64,000 nt of DNA, from the NCBI RefSeq assembly GCF_002237645.1, contig NZ_MJUZ01000022.1, forward strand, positions 124,001 to 188,000. Direction: 5' to 3'. This stretch comes from Desulfovibrio sp. MES5 (GTDB lineage: Bacteria > Desulfobacterota > Desulfovibrionia > Desulfovibrionales > Desulfovibrionaceae). The notes under the pieces were generated by a model that did no database searches, was not told where the DNA came from, and saw nothing but the letters and a program-made list of their open reading frames with translations. The position numbers and the translations under genes were made by a program. Positions 17,397-25,902 of the stretch are shown in pieces (the first letter of the stretch is position 1; every line of letters starts with the position of its first letter).

Positions 17397-18086
17397 TCAG
17401 CGGCTGCCGGGTTTGAGCGGAGAAGGCGGGGGGCTTTTTTTGCGGGCTGCGGCTTTTTGGGCTGGACGCCCGGAAAACCTGCGGGAAAGATGCGGTTTTT
17501 CAGGCTGCCCGGCCTGCGGTCCTGAAACGGCGTCTGCATGCCCGGTGGCGGCGGCCACGGGCAGATCCAGCACCCCGGGCGTTTGCAGGCCCGCGCTGGC
17601 GGAGCTTGCGCCCTTTCGCAAATGGTTGTGCAAGGCGCACATGAGCCGGGGCAAATCCGCATATTCTTCATGCACGCCAGCGCCGCGCAGATGCCAGCGG
17701 CTCTGCCCGTGGGCAACCTTGTGCACGGCCCGCAACTGCCGCTCGCGCATGATCAGACTTACGCGCCAGTCGCCATCAGGCGTGTGCAGCACCAAGGATT
17801 TTTCATTGGCAGCGCTGCGACCGCTCTCCTGCACCTCAAGCCAGAATCCCGATGGATAATCGGCCAGACGCAGCATGTCGCGCAGTCCTGCCAAGGCAAT
17901 ATGCAAATGTTCGCTGGAGGCCATATTTTTCTGATCCTGGCGTATCTGCTCCTCCATGGTGCGGATACGTTCGTCGCACAGGGCGCGCTCGTCCTCCAGC
18001 GTGGTGAGCCCGCGCTTCATGAGGCGCACGCAAAATACCACGACTATCAACAGCACCACGCCAGCTGCGCCCCATTCCCAGGCCAT
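17397..18086 (-). CDS. Membrane-anchored protein of unknown function with coiled coil
   Basis: I do not recognise this 229-residue protein. A single N-terminal membrane segment (AAGVVLLIVVVFCVRL, about residues 7-22) is followed by a probable coiled coil (LEDERALCDERIRTMEEQIRQ core ERIRTMEEQIRQ, about 30-52), a compact middle domain with conserved-looking DWRVSLIMRERQLRAVHKV, and a low-complexity Ala/Pro/Lys tail from about 165. The topology suggests a cytoplasmic body anchored to the inner membrane. It is monocistronic, divergent from the EF-G-like gene. Confidence 0.65.
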   Translation of the reverse strand: MAWEWGAAGVVLLIVVVFCVRLMKRGLTTLEDERALCDERIRTMEEQIRQDQKNMASSEHLHIALAGLRDMLRLADYPSGFWLEVQESGRSAANEKSLVLHTPDGDWRVSLIMRERQLRAVHKVAHGQSRWHLRGAGVHEEYADLPRLMCALHNHLRKGASSASAGLQTPGVLDLPVAAATGHADAVSGPQAGQPEKPHLSRRFSGRPAQKAAARKKSPPPSPLKPGSR

Positions 18087-18217
18087 ATATCCTCCACCCG
18101 GGCAAAGCCCGGTTTATCTTGTAAATTTTCACAGCAGCGACGGCGTCTGTCAAGCAGGGCTTTTACACCTTTTATAAACAGGCAGATCTCTAAGCCCGTC
18201 TGGCACTTTCCTTTTTT

Positions 18218-18245
18218 TTGGCAAGTATGTATCGTGGACAATAAT
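18218..18245 (+). promoter_or_regulatory. Candidate sigma-70 promoter for the EF-G-like gene
   Basis: TTGGCA (18218-18223) and AATAAT (18240-18245) are 16 bases apart, 240 bp upstream of the EF-G-like start. The rest of the 18087-18484 intergenic stretch shows no other gene; a 63-codon frame at 18251 has no ribosome site. Confidence 0.4.
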
Positions 18246-18484
18246 AGCATATGGAACGCACGTTTTTCCCATGGACCGTCAAGGGTCTCGCAAGCGGAAA
18301 ATGCCCGCAGGCCGCCGTAACCCGGTGGCCCGTTCCGGAAAATTCCGCCCGATGCTGCCGGGCGAGCCATGCCCTCAAGGCACGCGCCCCGACCCTTCTA
18401 TGGGATCTCACGTTCCTTCCCTGGTTTCGTTCACCCGGCTAGCGCCGCACGCGCCCGCCTCATCGCTTACTAAGGGAGAAAACC

Positions 18485-20548
18485 ATGCCTACCCCACTGG
18501 AAATGCAACGCACCTTTGCACTCGTCGGCACCGGAGGTTGCGGCAAAACCTCTCTGGCCGAGATGCTGCTGTTCAAAGCTGGAGCTGTCACCCGCCTGGG
18601 CGCCATTGAAGACGGCACCACGAATCTTGACTACGAGCCCGAAGAGATCCGCCGTCGCGGGTCGGTGCAGCCCGCGTGCGCCACGTATATGTGGAACAAA
18701 AACCGTCACTTTTTGCTGGATATTCCTGGTGACGGCAACTTTACCGGTGATATGGAATGCCTGCTCAAGGGTGTGGACAGTGTGGTTTTTGTGCTGGACG
18801 CCGTGGACGGCGTGCGCCCTCTCGCCAAAAAATTTTGGAATATAGTTCGGCAGGCCGGTCTGCCTGCCATAATCGTGGTCAACAAGCTTGACCGCGACCG
18901 CGCGGATTTTCAGATGACCTTCGACGGACTTTCCTCCCTTGGCATCAAGCCGGTGGCCCTGCAGCTGCCCATCCGTCAGGGCGAGAGCTTTCTGGGCGTG
19001 GCAGACGTGCTCTCTGGCAAGGCCCGCATGTTTAAAGCTGACGGCGATTCCGCCGAAGCGGAAATTCCCGCTGGCCTGGCCGACGACGTCAGCCTTTTGC
19101 GCGACATTACCGTGGAAAACATCGCCGAGAGCGATGAAGTTCTTATGGAAAAGTACCTTGAAGAAGGCAGCCTGTCGCTGGAAGACCTGCGCTCGGGCTT
19201 GCGCTCCGGCGTGGTGAAGGGCGAACTGACCCCGGTACTGACCTGCTCCGCCCTTGAAAACAAGGGTGGTCAGGCCCTGCTGGCCGCCATTGAGGCCCTG
19301 CTGCCCTCGCCCCTGGACCGCCCCCCCTTTGAGGGCCAAAACGGCGAAACGCGTTCTCCTGACCCGGATGCTCCGGTGGCCTGCTTCGCGTTCAAAACTC
19401 TGGCTGACCCCTTTGCCGGTCAGCTGACCTTGCTTCGTGTGCTTTCGGGCACCATCAATGGCGATGTGAACCTCAAAAACATGCGCACCGAGGACAATGA
19501 GCGCCTGGGCAACATGTTGTATCTGACAGGAAAAAATCAGACGCCCTGCAAGGAACCCGTGGGCCCCGGCGCCATTGTGGCCGTAGCCAAACTCAAAAAC
19601 ACCCGCACCGGCGACACCCTGTGCGATGAAAAATCTCCCTTTGTACTGCCCATGCCGCAACTGCCGCCCCAACTCATCACCTATGCCCTGGCCCCCAAAG
19701 AAAAAGGCGAGGAAGACAAGGTATATGCGGCCATGCAGCGCCTGCTGGACGAAGATGTGACCCTGAAGCTTGGCCGTGATGGAGAAAACGGCGACATTCT
19801 GCTTTCGGGCATGGGGCAGCTGCACATCGAACTCTCGGTTGAAAAGGCCAAGCGCCGCTTCAAGGTGGATATTGTCCTCAAGACTCCCAAGGTTCCGTAC
19901 CGTGAAACCGTGCGCGGCAAATGCCAGGTACAGGGCCGCCATAAAAAGCAGTCTGGCGGGCGTGGACAGTTTGGCGACTGCTGGATCGAGATGGAAGGGC
20001 TGCCGCGCGGCTCCGGCTATCAGTTTGAAGACGCCATTGTGGGCGGCGTTGTGCCCCGCCAGTATATTCCCGCCATTGACAAGGGCATACAGGAAGCGGC
20101 GGCGCGCGGCTTTCTGGCCGGTTGTCAGGTGGTGGACTTCCGCGCCAAGGTTTATGACGGCAGTTACCACACCGTGGACTCCTCTGAAATGGCGTTCAAG
20201 GTGGCGGGCTCCCTGGCCTTTAAAAAAGCCATGGAAACCCTCAAGGCTGTGCTGCTGGAACCCATTGTTCTGCTGACGGTGTCCGTGCCGGACGAAAGCA
20301 TGGGCGACGTCATCGGCGACCTGTCTTCGCGCAGGGGCAAGGTGCTTGGCTCTGATTCACAGGGCGGCAGCACAGAAATAAAGGCCCACGTGCCCATGAG
20401 CGAAGTGCTGCGCTATGCGCCAGATTTGCGCTCGATGACGGGGGGCCAGGGCTTCTTCACTATGGAATTTGCCCACTATGAAGAAGCGCCGCAACCTGTG
20501 GTGGAAAAAGTAGTCGCCGAATATCAGGCTGCCAGAGCAGGCGATTAA
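18485..20548 (+). CDS. EF-G-like translational GTPase (EF-G paralogue)
   Basis: This 687-residue protein has the five-domain layout of elongation factor G: a GTPase domain with G1 GTGGCGKTS (15-23), G3 DIPGD (79-83) and G4 NKLD (133-136), a beta-barrel domain II, and domains III-V to the C-terminus. AGGGAG precedes the ATG. In true EF-G the G3 motif is DTPGH, whose His activates water for GTP hydrolysis; here Asp takes that place. The effector-loop RGITI is also altered (RRGSVQPA). It therefore belongs to the EF-G-like paralogues rather than the housekeeping factor, and its GTPase may behave differently. It is monocistronic with its own terminator. Confidence 0.92.
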   Translation: MPTPLEMQRTFALVGTGGCGKTSLAEMLLFKAGAVTRLGAIEDGTTNLDYEPEEIRRRGSVQPACATYMWNKNRHFLLDIPGDGNFTGDMECLLKGVDSVVFVLDAVDGVRPLAKKFWNIVRQAGLPAIIVVNKLDRDRADFQMTFDGLSSLGIKPVALQLPIRQGESFLGVADVLSGKARMFKADGDSAEAEIPAGLADDVSLLRDITVENIAESDEVLMEKYLEEGSLSLEDLRSGLRSGVVKGELTPVLTCSALENKGGQALLAAIEALLPSPLDRPPFEGQNGETRSPDPDAPVACFAFKTLADPFAGQLTLLRVLSGTINGDVNLKNMRTEDNERLGNMLYLTGKNQTPCKEPVGPGAIVAVAKLKNTRTGDTLCDEKSPFVLPMPQLPPQLITYALAPKEKGEEDKVYAAMQRLLDEDVTLKLGRDGENGDILLSGMGQLHIELSVEKAKRRFKVDIVLKTPKVPYRETVRGKCQVQGRHKKQSGGRGQFGDCWIEMEGLPRGSGYQFEDAIVGGVVPRQYIPAIDKGIQEAAARGFLAGCQVVDFRAKVYDGSYHTVDSSEMAFKVAGSLAFKKAMETLKAVLLEPIVLLTVSVPDESMGDVIGDLSSRRGKVLGSDSQGGSTEIKAHVPMSEVLRYAPDLRSMTGGQGFFTMEFAHYEEAPQPVVEKVVAEYQAARAGD

Positions 20549-20583
20549 CAAAACAGGCGCAAACAGCGCGTGCGTTCAATCAA

Positions 20584-20614
20584 GCCGGAACCCTCTTGGG
20601 GTCCGGCTTTTTTT
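20584..20614 (+). terminator. Rho-independent terminator of the EF-G-like gene
   Basis: GCCGGAACCC - TCTT - GGGGTCCGGC forms a strong stem (20584-20607) followed by seven T residues, 36 bases after the stop codon. Confidence 0.9.
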
Positions 20615-20809
20615 ATGAACGGTTTTCACGGAAACGCGGCATCTTCGCGCATATATTTCTCAAAGGATGAAGGCGCACGCCTAGGCGCTGTACCTGGCGG
20701 ATAACCCGCGCTTGCGCCTCCGCAAATGCCGCCTGCCCCGCAGCCAGCAGCGAAATGGCAACGAAAAACCGCCCCGGCATCCACAGACGATTGGTATTTT
20801 TTATTTGTA

Positions 20810-20829
20810 ATATGATATAGTTATCATAT
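20810..20829. promoter_or_regulatory. AT-rich palindrome upstream of the XRE gene
   Basis: ATATGATA and TATCATAT are separated by TAGT. It lies in the AT-rich stretch 180 bp upstream of the small XRE regulator and suits an operator or promoter. Otherwise 20615-21011 contains no gene I can see. Confidence 0.35.
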
Positions 20830-20962
20830 ATTCTTATTCATTTCTTTTTTGCTTGTCTGCATATACTCTGCCCAGCTGACCCATAGGTTGCAGCCCCTGC
20901 CAGGGCCATTCCATCTCATATTAATCAGCTATGTTATTGGCAACAATGGACAGGGCAATTTT

Positions 20963-20978
20963 GTATGCAATCGCATAC
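20963..20978. promoter_or_regulatory. Inverted repeat just upstream of the XRE gene
   Basis: GTATGC - AATC - GCATAC lies 33 bp before the start codon. Its size and position fit the operator of an autoregulating XRE repressor; this is inference. Confidence 0.45.
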
Positions 20979-21011
20979 TTGGTTCCAGCGTAAAAGCTTT
21001 ACACATACTCT

Positions 21012-21260
21012 ATGCAAATTTTACCGGGGCTGAACACAGCCATCGCCAAAACTGTGCGCAATATTCGCGTCCGCAGTGGCCTGTCGCAAGAGCAATTTGC
21101 CGACTTTGCCGGGCTGTCGCGGGTCTATATTGCGCAACTTGAAACCGGGGAGCGTGGCGCATCGCTCAACGCTCTCATTCTCATTGCGCGTTCCGTGCGC
21201 ATGACCGGCGCTGAGCTTGTTGCGCTTATTGAAGAAGAAATACAGAGGCTGCCCCATTAG
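21012..21260 (+). CDS. Small XRE-family helix-turn-helix regulator
   Basis: This 82-residue protein is essentially one Cro/C1-type DNA-binding domain (NIRVRSGLSQEQFADFAGLS, with the helix-turn-helix SQEQFADFAGLSRVYIAQLE in its centre, residues about 15-70). There is no second domain, so it is probably a repressor acting at a palindrome such as the one 33 bp upstream. It shows no toxin or restriction partner next to it. Its targets are unknown. The 390 bp that follow (21261-21652) hold no gene I recognise. Confidence 0.8.
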   Translation: MQILPGLNTAIAKTVRNIRVRSGLSQEQFADFAGLSRVYIAQLETGERGASLNALILIARSVRMTGAELVALIEEEIQRLPH

Positions 21261-21652
21261 GGCAAAGCAACGTTGACAATATCCATTCGTTAAGCTTACG
21301 GCATGCCCGCTACAGTTCCTATCAGCACGAAATATCCACTCTTGCGCCTTCATCACGTCCGTCTACGCGCACAACACCCGGCATTTCAAGGCGCAAATCC
21401 CCTTATCCGCCTGTGACGGGCCGATCCGGACACTCCCCTACCCTGTTCAGAGCTTTTTACTGCAATATTTTTTCATGCGTATCCAAAACGTAAAACGCTC
21501 GACCTCAATACGGTTTTTTGATAACTATTATGAGTAAGACCAGTTGCGCTCCTCCCTGCGACAGGTCGCCTATGTGTAGCCAAGGCTGCCTCTGATGCTC
21601 TTATTACATATATTACAGAAGTATACATTCTGTTTAAAATACGGACACTACC

Positions 21653-24466
21653 ATGCCTAAAGACGCTGCCTGTCTTCCCCCCGATACAGATCAACAGAAT
21701 CCCGTTGCCCATTGCGGCCCTGTCTTCACGTTTCGCCGTATGGCCGGGCTTGACCAGGCCCTGCTGTCCACCGATGCGGAGTGGCAAAACCTGCGACAAC
21801 TCGATCCCAAGCTCTGGATGGCCATGAGCTGCCCCACCTATGGCCTTGAGTTTGACGCGCAGACCCTGACCCTTCTCGACGCCGACAAGGACGGGCGCAT
21901 CCGCGCCAAGGAAATTCTGGATGCGGTGGACTGGCTGTGCCAGCGCGTCAGCCACCCAGCACGCCTCAGTGAGCGCCGCGCAGAACTTCCCCTGGACATC
22001 TTGCGGCAGGACACGCCCGAAGGCGTCAACATGCTGGCTGCCGCCCGTCTGGTGCTGGACAAGACCGGGGCTGACGACAAGACCAGGGTTGACCGCAGCC
22101 AGGCGGCCGCCGCTCTGAGCGCCGCCGCTGGCTACGCCTTTAACGGGGACGGCGTTGTTCCCTCCACTTCGGTGGAGGCCCAGGATACAGAGGGAGAGGC
22201 CGTCAGCCATTTTATTATCACCGGCCTCACGGTTGTGGGCGGCATGCGCGACGATTCCGGCACGCCCGGCCTTGACGCCGCCCTTGCCGGGCACTTTCGC
22301 GAAGCCCTTCACAGCGTACTTGAATGGCGGCAAAAAACGCATGATGCAGACCTGCCCCTGGGTCGCGACACAGCTGAAGCCTGGAGCCTCATGCAAAGGC
22401 TCGGCCCCAAGCTGGACGACTATTTCGCCCGCTGCCGCATGGCCGCCTTCGCGCCGCAGACCTTGCCCGCTCTTAATGAAGAAAACGAGTTGGCCTCGCT
22501 GGAAAACGCCACAACAGAACTTTTTTCAATGGACCATCTGAGCCGCCGCCCCCTTGCCAGAATAGCCGCCGGGCAGCCGCTTGACCTGCAAACGGGCGTC
22601 AACCCCGCATGGGAAAAAGACGTGCGCGCCTTTCGCCGCCTGTTTGAATCCCTGCTGCCCCTGCCCAAAAACGGGCACACCGACGCAGACGCCGCCTTTG
22701 CTCTTGATGAAGAAACCTGGCGCGCCATCCAGAACCGTTTTGCGCCCTATGCCGCGCTGCTGGCGCAAAAACCGCAGTTTTCCCGCGCTCCGGAAGACGC
22801 CGCCCCCTTCAGCGCGCAAGGTCAGCCCCCTCTGGCGCTTGCTCCCGACAACGACCCCCTTGGCAGAACATTTCTGCCGCTGCATCCTGAAGAAGCCGTG
22901 GACAAGCTTTCGGACGAAGAACTGGACGCGCTGCTTTCTCCCGCAACGGAAAAGGCCTTTGCCGCGTATGTGGAGCGCGATCTGGCCGCCCCCCGCATGG
23001 ACGCTTTGCGCGACCTTGAAAAACTTGTTCTGCTGCACGCCAATCTCTACACCCTGCTCATGAACTTTGTTTCATTTGCGGATTTTTACGAACCCGGCAA
23101 CAGGGCCATATTTCTGGCCGGCACGCTGTATATCGACAGCCGCTCCTGCTCGCTCTGCGTGCATGTGGACGATGTGAACGCCCATGTGCGGCTGGCCACC
23201 CAAAGCCACCTCTGCCTGCTCTACTGCCTTTGCGTCCGTAAAGACGCCAGCGGCAATGAGCATACAGCCACCATTGCCGCCGCCCTTACCGCAGGCAAGG
23301 CCGATGACCTTATCGAGGGCCGCCACGGCGTTTTTGTGGACAATGCCGGGCAGGCATGGGACAGTACACTGCTGCGTGTGGTGCGCAATCCCATCAGCCT
23401 GCGCGAAGCCATGTGGGCTCCCTACATCCGCTTTGCCAATCTTGTGGGCGGGCAGTTGCAAAAACTGGTAGCCGCCAAGGATGCGGCCATTTCCAACGCC
23501 TCGTCCAAGTTGGCCACATCCACGCCTGGAGGGCAGGCAGACGCAGCGGCCAAGGCCGCGCCGCAAAAGCAGCCCTTTGACATCGCGAAAAGCGCAGGCA
23601 TTTTTGCCGCCGTCAGCGTGGGCATAAGCATGGTCAGCGCCTCGTTCACCTACATCGCCAGATCCATTTTCTCTCTGGGCTGGTGGTGGCCCATGGCGTT
23701 GCTGATTATTTTCGCCGTGATCTCCGGCCCATCCGTGGTCATGGCTTGGTTCAAGCTGCGCCGCCGCAGCCTCGGCCCTTTGCTGGACGCTTCCGGCTGG
23801 GCCGTCAACACGGGCGCGCCCATAAACTTTACCCTGGGCGGCGCGCTCACGGCTGTAGGCGAAATGCCCCCAGGCGCGCAGCGCTCGCTTGACGATCCTT
23901 ACGGCTTGCCCGCCCGCCTTGGGCACTCGCGCGTGCGCCGCGCCTTCATGACCGTCCTGGCCCTGCTCCTTCTCGCAGCCGCCAGCCTTGGGGGCTACTG
24001 GGCGTGGCACGGTGAAGCGCCGTCATGGATCAGGTTCTGGCGGCATGAAGCGCCCGCAGCCAGCGCGCCCGGCGGCAATAACGCCGGATCGCCCGGCCAG
24101 CCCGCTTCTGGAAAATCGGTTCCCGACCAGCCCGCTCCCGGCACGTCTGGTCAGTCTGGCAAAACGGACGGCACGCCGCAGCACAACGAGGGCGGCACGG
24201 CAGATCCTTCCGGCGCGGCTCTATCCGGCAAGGATGCCCCTGCTTCTGAAAAAACAGACGGGCAAAACCCGACTGACAAGAATACGCAAAAGGCCAATGC
24301 CAAGGATGCCGCCAAGGCAGGAAAAGACTCTGGCAAAACCGCCGGACAGACTTCTTCAAACGCGGCATCCACAGGCAGTCCCCTTTCCGGGCTTGAGGCC
24401 CTCGTGCCGGGTAAAACCCCCGGCCCGGCCGCCTCGGACGCCCAACCAGAAGCTAAAGGCAAGTAG
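21653..24466 (+). CDS. Large EF-hand-containing membrane protein of unknown function
   Basis: I do not recognise a characterised family for this 937-residue protein. A canonical 12-residue EF-hand loop, DADKDGRIRAKE (76-87), near the N-terminus suggests calcium binding. A long, mostly soluble alpha-rich body runs to about residue 640. Two or three membrane segments follow (around AGIFAAVSVGISMVSASF and MALLIIFAVISGPSVVMAW, then FMTVLALLLLAAASLGGY near 770). The last ~150 residues are a Gly/Ser/Ala/Pro/Lys low-complexity tail. No signal peptide is seen, so the N-terminal body is probably cytoplasmic. It lies seven bases before a phosphopantetheinyl transferase gene, suggesting co-expression. 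Confidence 0.75.
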   Translation: MPKDAACLPPDTDQQNPVAHCGPVFTFRRMAGLDQALLSTDAEWQNLRQLDPKLWMAMSCPTYGLEFDAQTLTLLDADKDGRIRAKEILDAVDWLCQRVSHPARLSERRAELPLDILRQDTPEGVNMLAAARLVLDKTGADDKTRVDRSQAAAALSAAAGYAFNGDGVVPSTSVEAQDTEGEAVSHFIITGLTVVGGMRDDSGTPGLDAALAGHFREALHSVLEWRQKTHDADLPLGRDTAEAWSLMQRLGPKLDDYFARCRMAAFAPQTLPALNEENELASLENATTELFSMDHLSRRPLARIAAGQPLDLQTGVNPAWEKDVRAFRRLFESLLPLPKNGHTDADAAFALDEETWRAIQNRFAPYAALLAQKPQFSRAPEDAAPFSAQGQPPLALAPDNDPLGRTFLPLHPEEAVDKLSDEELDALLSPATEKAFAAYVERDLAAPRMDALRDLEKLVLLHANLYTLLMNFVSFADFYEPGNRAIFLAGTLYIDSRSCSLCVHVDDVNAHVRLATQSHLCLLYCLCVRKDASGNEHTATIAAALTAGKADDLIEGRHGVFVDNAGQAWDSTLLRVVRNPISLREAMWAPYIRFANLVGGQLQKLVAAKDAAISNASSKLATSTPGGQADAAAKAAPQKQPFDIAKSAGIFAAVSVGISMVSASFTYIARSIFSLGWWWPMALLIIFAVISGPSVVMAWFKLRRRSLGPLLDASGWAVNTGAPINFTLGGALTAVGEMPPGAQRSLDDPYGLPARLGHSRVRRAFMTVLALLLLAAASLGGYWAWHGEAPSWIRFWRHEAPAASAPGGNNAGSPGQPASGKSVPDQPAPGTSGQSGKTDGTPQHNEGGTADPSGAALSGKDAPASEKTDGQNPTDKNTQKANAKDAAKAGKDSGKTAGQTSSNAASTGSPLSGLEALVPGKTPGPAASDAQPEAKGK

Positions 24467-24473
24467 GGGCATC

Positions 24474-25571
24474 ATGGGTAAAGCAGTTACTGACGAAAAT
24501 TCACCAGCGCAGTCCTTGTTCCGCTTCTCACCAGGGCAGACCCTCAAGCCGCTGGCCGCTTCTCGGCCCGGCTCCGCGCCGCCTTCATGTACGTGGGCAC
24601 AGACCTCCGCCGCCGACCTGAGCTGGATATGGGCGGCACAGGCCGCCAAGCGCGGCGTCATTATTGTGTATTCTCCCCTGCCCCGTCTGGAAGGCCAGGC
24701 GCTGCACCATTGGTGCACGCGACTGGAAAAGATCATAGTGCCCTGGCTCAGCCCATTGCAATTGAACCACCTGCAATGCTTCGGCTCCAGCGATGCGGCC
24801 CTCAAGGCCCGGTGCAGCCGCCTGCTCGCAAGGGCACTGCTCATACGGCTGGTCATGGCCGCCGCGCATGCCGCCATGATCACGCGCGGCGAGGCTGACG
24901 GGGCCAAAAGTCTGCAGCAACAGCCCGACATTGATTCGCACATGGCATGGTTGAGCCTTAACGGTCTTGATATGGACTACCTCGGAAGGCCCGTGATGCC
25001 AGGCTGGCGGGCCGCGTTCAGCCACAGCGGCCAGGCGGCCTTCTGCGCCGCGTTCCATTTGGGGAAAGAGGGTGAACATTCTCCCTGTCATCAGGGCAAC
25101 GAAGCGCCGGGCAGTGATGCACAGCAGGATTTTCGCCCCTGTCTGGCCGTTGACGCCGAATCCCTGTTCAATCCACCGCCTGCCCCCCGCGCCTATTCCA
25201 GTAAGGAGATGGTCGCGCCCATTGCCAAGGAGTCCAAAATCCGTGATGCGTTGCGCCGCTGGACCATCAAGGAGGCCCTTCTCAAGTCCGCCGGGCTTGG
25301 CCTCTCGCGCGACCCCGCCCTGGTTCACAGCGGATTTTCCGGGCAACGGCGAGGCCGCGCGCAATTCTGCCATGAAGGCACCACGGGTTTTGCCATTGAC
25401 GGAAGCAGCGCCAGCCGGGCTGCGCCGTGCAGGCAGATTGGCTGGCAGCTTATTCCCTGCGCCGAACACTGGCTGTGCGTTGCAGCTCCCGTATTGCCGG
25501 ACCGCCCCCTTCTTGTGACAGGACGCCCCCTGCGCGCGCACTGGAGCGGCATCCTCCACACACTGGGCTAG
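24474..25571 (+). CDS. 4'-phosphopantetheinyl transferase superfamily protein
   Basis: The ATG at 24474 has AGGGG six bases upstream and gives 365 residues, long for the Sfp group (about 230). Family landmarks are GRPVMPGWRAAFSHSG (the substrate-side SHS motif), AVDAES (the Mg-binding D-x-E) and WTIKEALLKSAGLGL (the third Mg ligand and CoA contact). These enzymes transfer phosphopantetheine from CoA to a Ser of carrier proteins. No carrier protein or synthase is in the window, so it may be the general housekeeping enzyme. The extra length is in the N-terminal ~120 residues and in an insert rich in His/Gln/Asp before AVDAES. Confidence 0.82.
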   Translation: MGKAVTDENSPAQSLFRFSPGQTLKPLAASRPGSAPPSCTWAQTSAADLSWIWAAQAAKRGVIIVYSPLPRLEGQALHHWCTRLEKIIVPWLSPLQLNHLQCFGSSDAALKARCSRLLARALLIRLVMAAAHAAMITRGEADGAKSLQQQPDIDSHMAWLSLNGLDMDYLGRPVMPGWRAAFSHSGQAAFCAAFHLGKEGEHSPCHQGNEAPGSDAQQDFRPCLAVDAESLFNPPPAPRAYSSKEMVAPIAKESKIRDALRRWTIKEALLKSAGLGLSRDPALVHSGFSGQRRGRAQFCHEGTTGFAIDGSSASRAAPCRQIGWQLIPCAEHWLCVAAPVLPDRPLLVTGRPLRAHWSGILHTLG

Positions 25572-25591
25572 TTGTGTTGTTACGGTAAAAT

Positions 25592-25660
25592 ACTTTGTGG
25601 GGGAGAGACCCTTTCGCAAAAGGGTCCCTCCCCCATACCCCCACCCCCTAAAACTCTTAT
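25592..25660 (+). repeat. Hairpin element R1, copy d
   Basis: ACTTTGTGGGGGAGAGACCC - TTTCGCAAA - AGGGTCCCTCCCCCA is followed by CCCCACCCCCTAAAACTC. It begins 20 bp after the stop codon of the phosphopantetheinyl transferase. The next 75 bp, to about 25735, resemble the sequence after copies b and f. This copy sits in the 330-bp gap before trmD. Confidence 0.75.
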
Positions 25661-25902
25661 GGTGTTTTGGTGTGTCATAATAAGTTTTCTGAACTGGGCG
25701 GGGTTCAAGAGGCAACGCCTTTCAGGCATCGCACCACCTCAAAGTTTGTCTATATAAAAGGCAAACAAGACCGCTGAGCAGCCAGTCAGCCCCGCATCCG
25801 TTCAGATCCGGGCTTTCTTGGGCACAGGGAGCTTGCGCCCCTGTTCCGCCCGCAGGCAAAGCTCTTCTTGCAAGACAGTGCGTTTTACGGCACTCTCCGC
25901 CC

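Noticed and set aside
18251-18442. 63-codon frame upstream of the EF-G-like gene
   Set aside because: It has no ribosome site and lies in the probable leader of the next gene.
18470-20170. 566-codon open frame opposite the EF-G-like gene
   Set aside because: Same reason: the plus strand codes an unmistakable translational GTPase.
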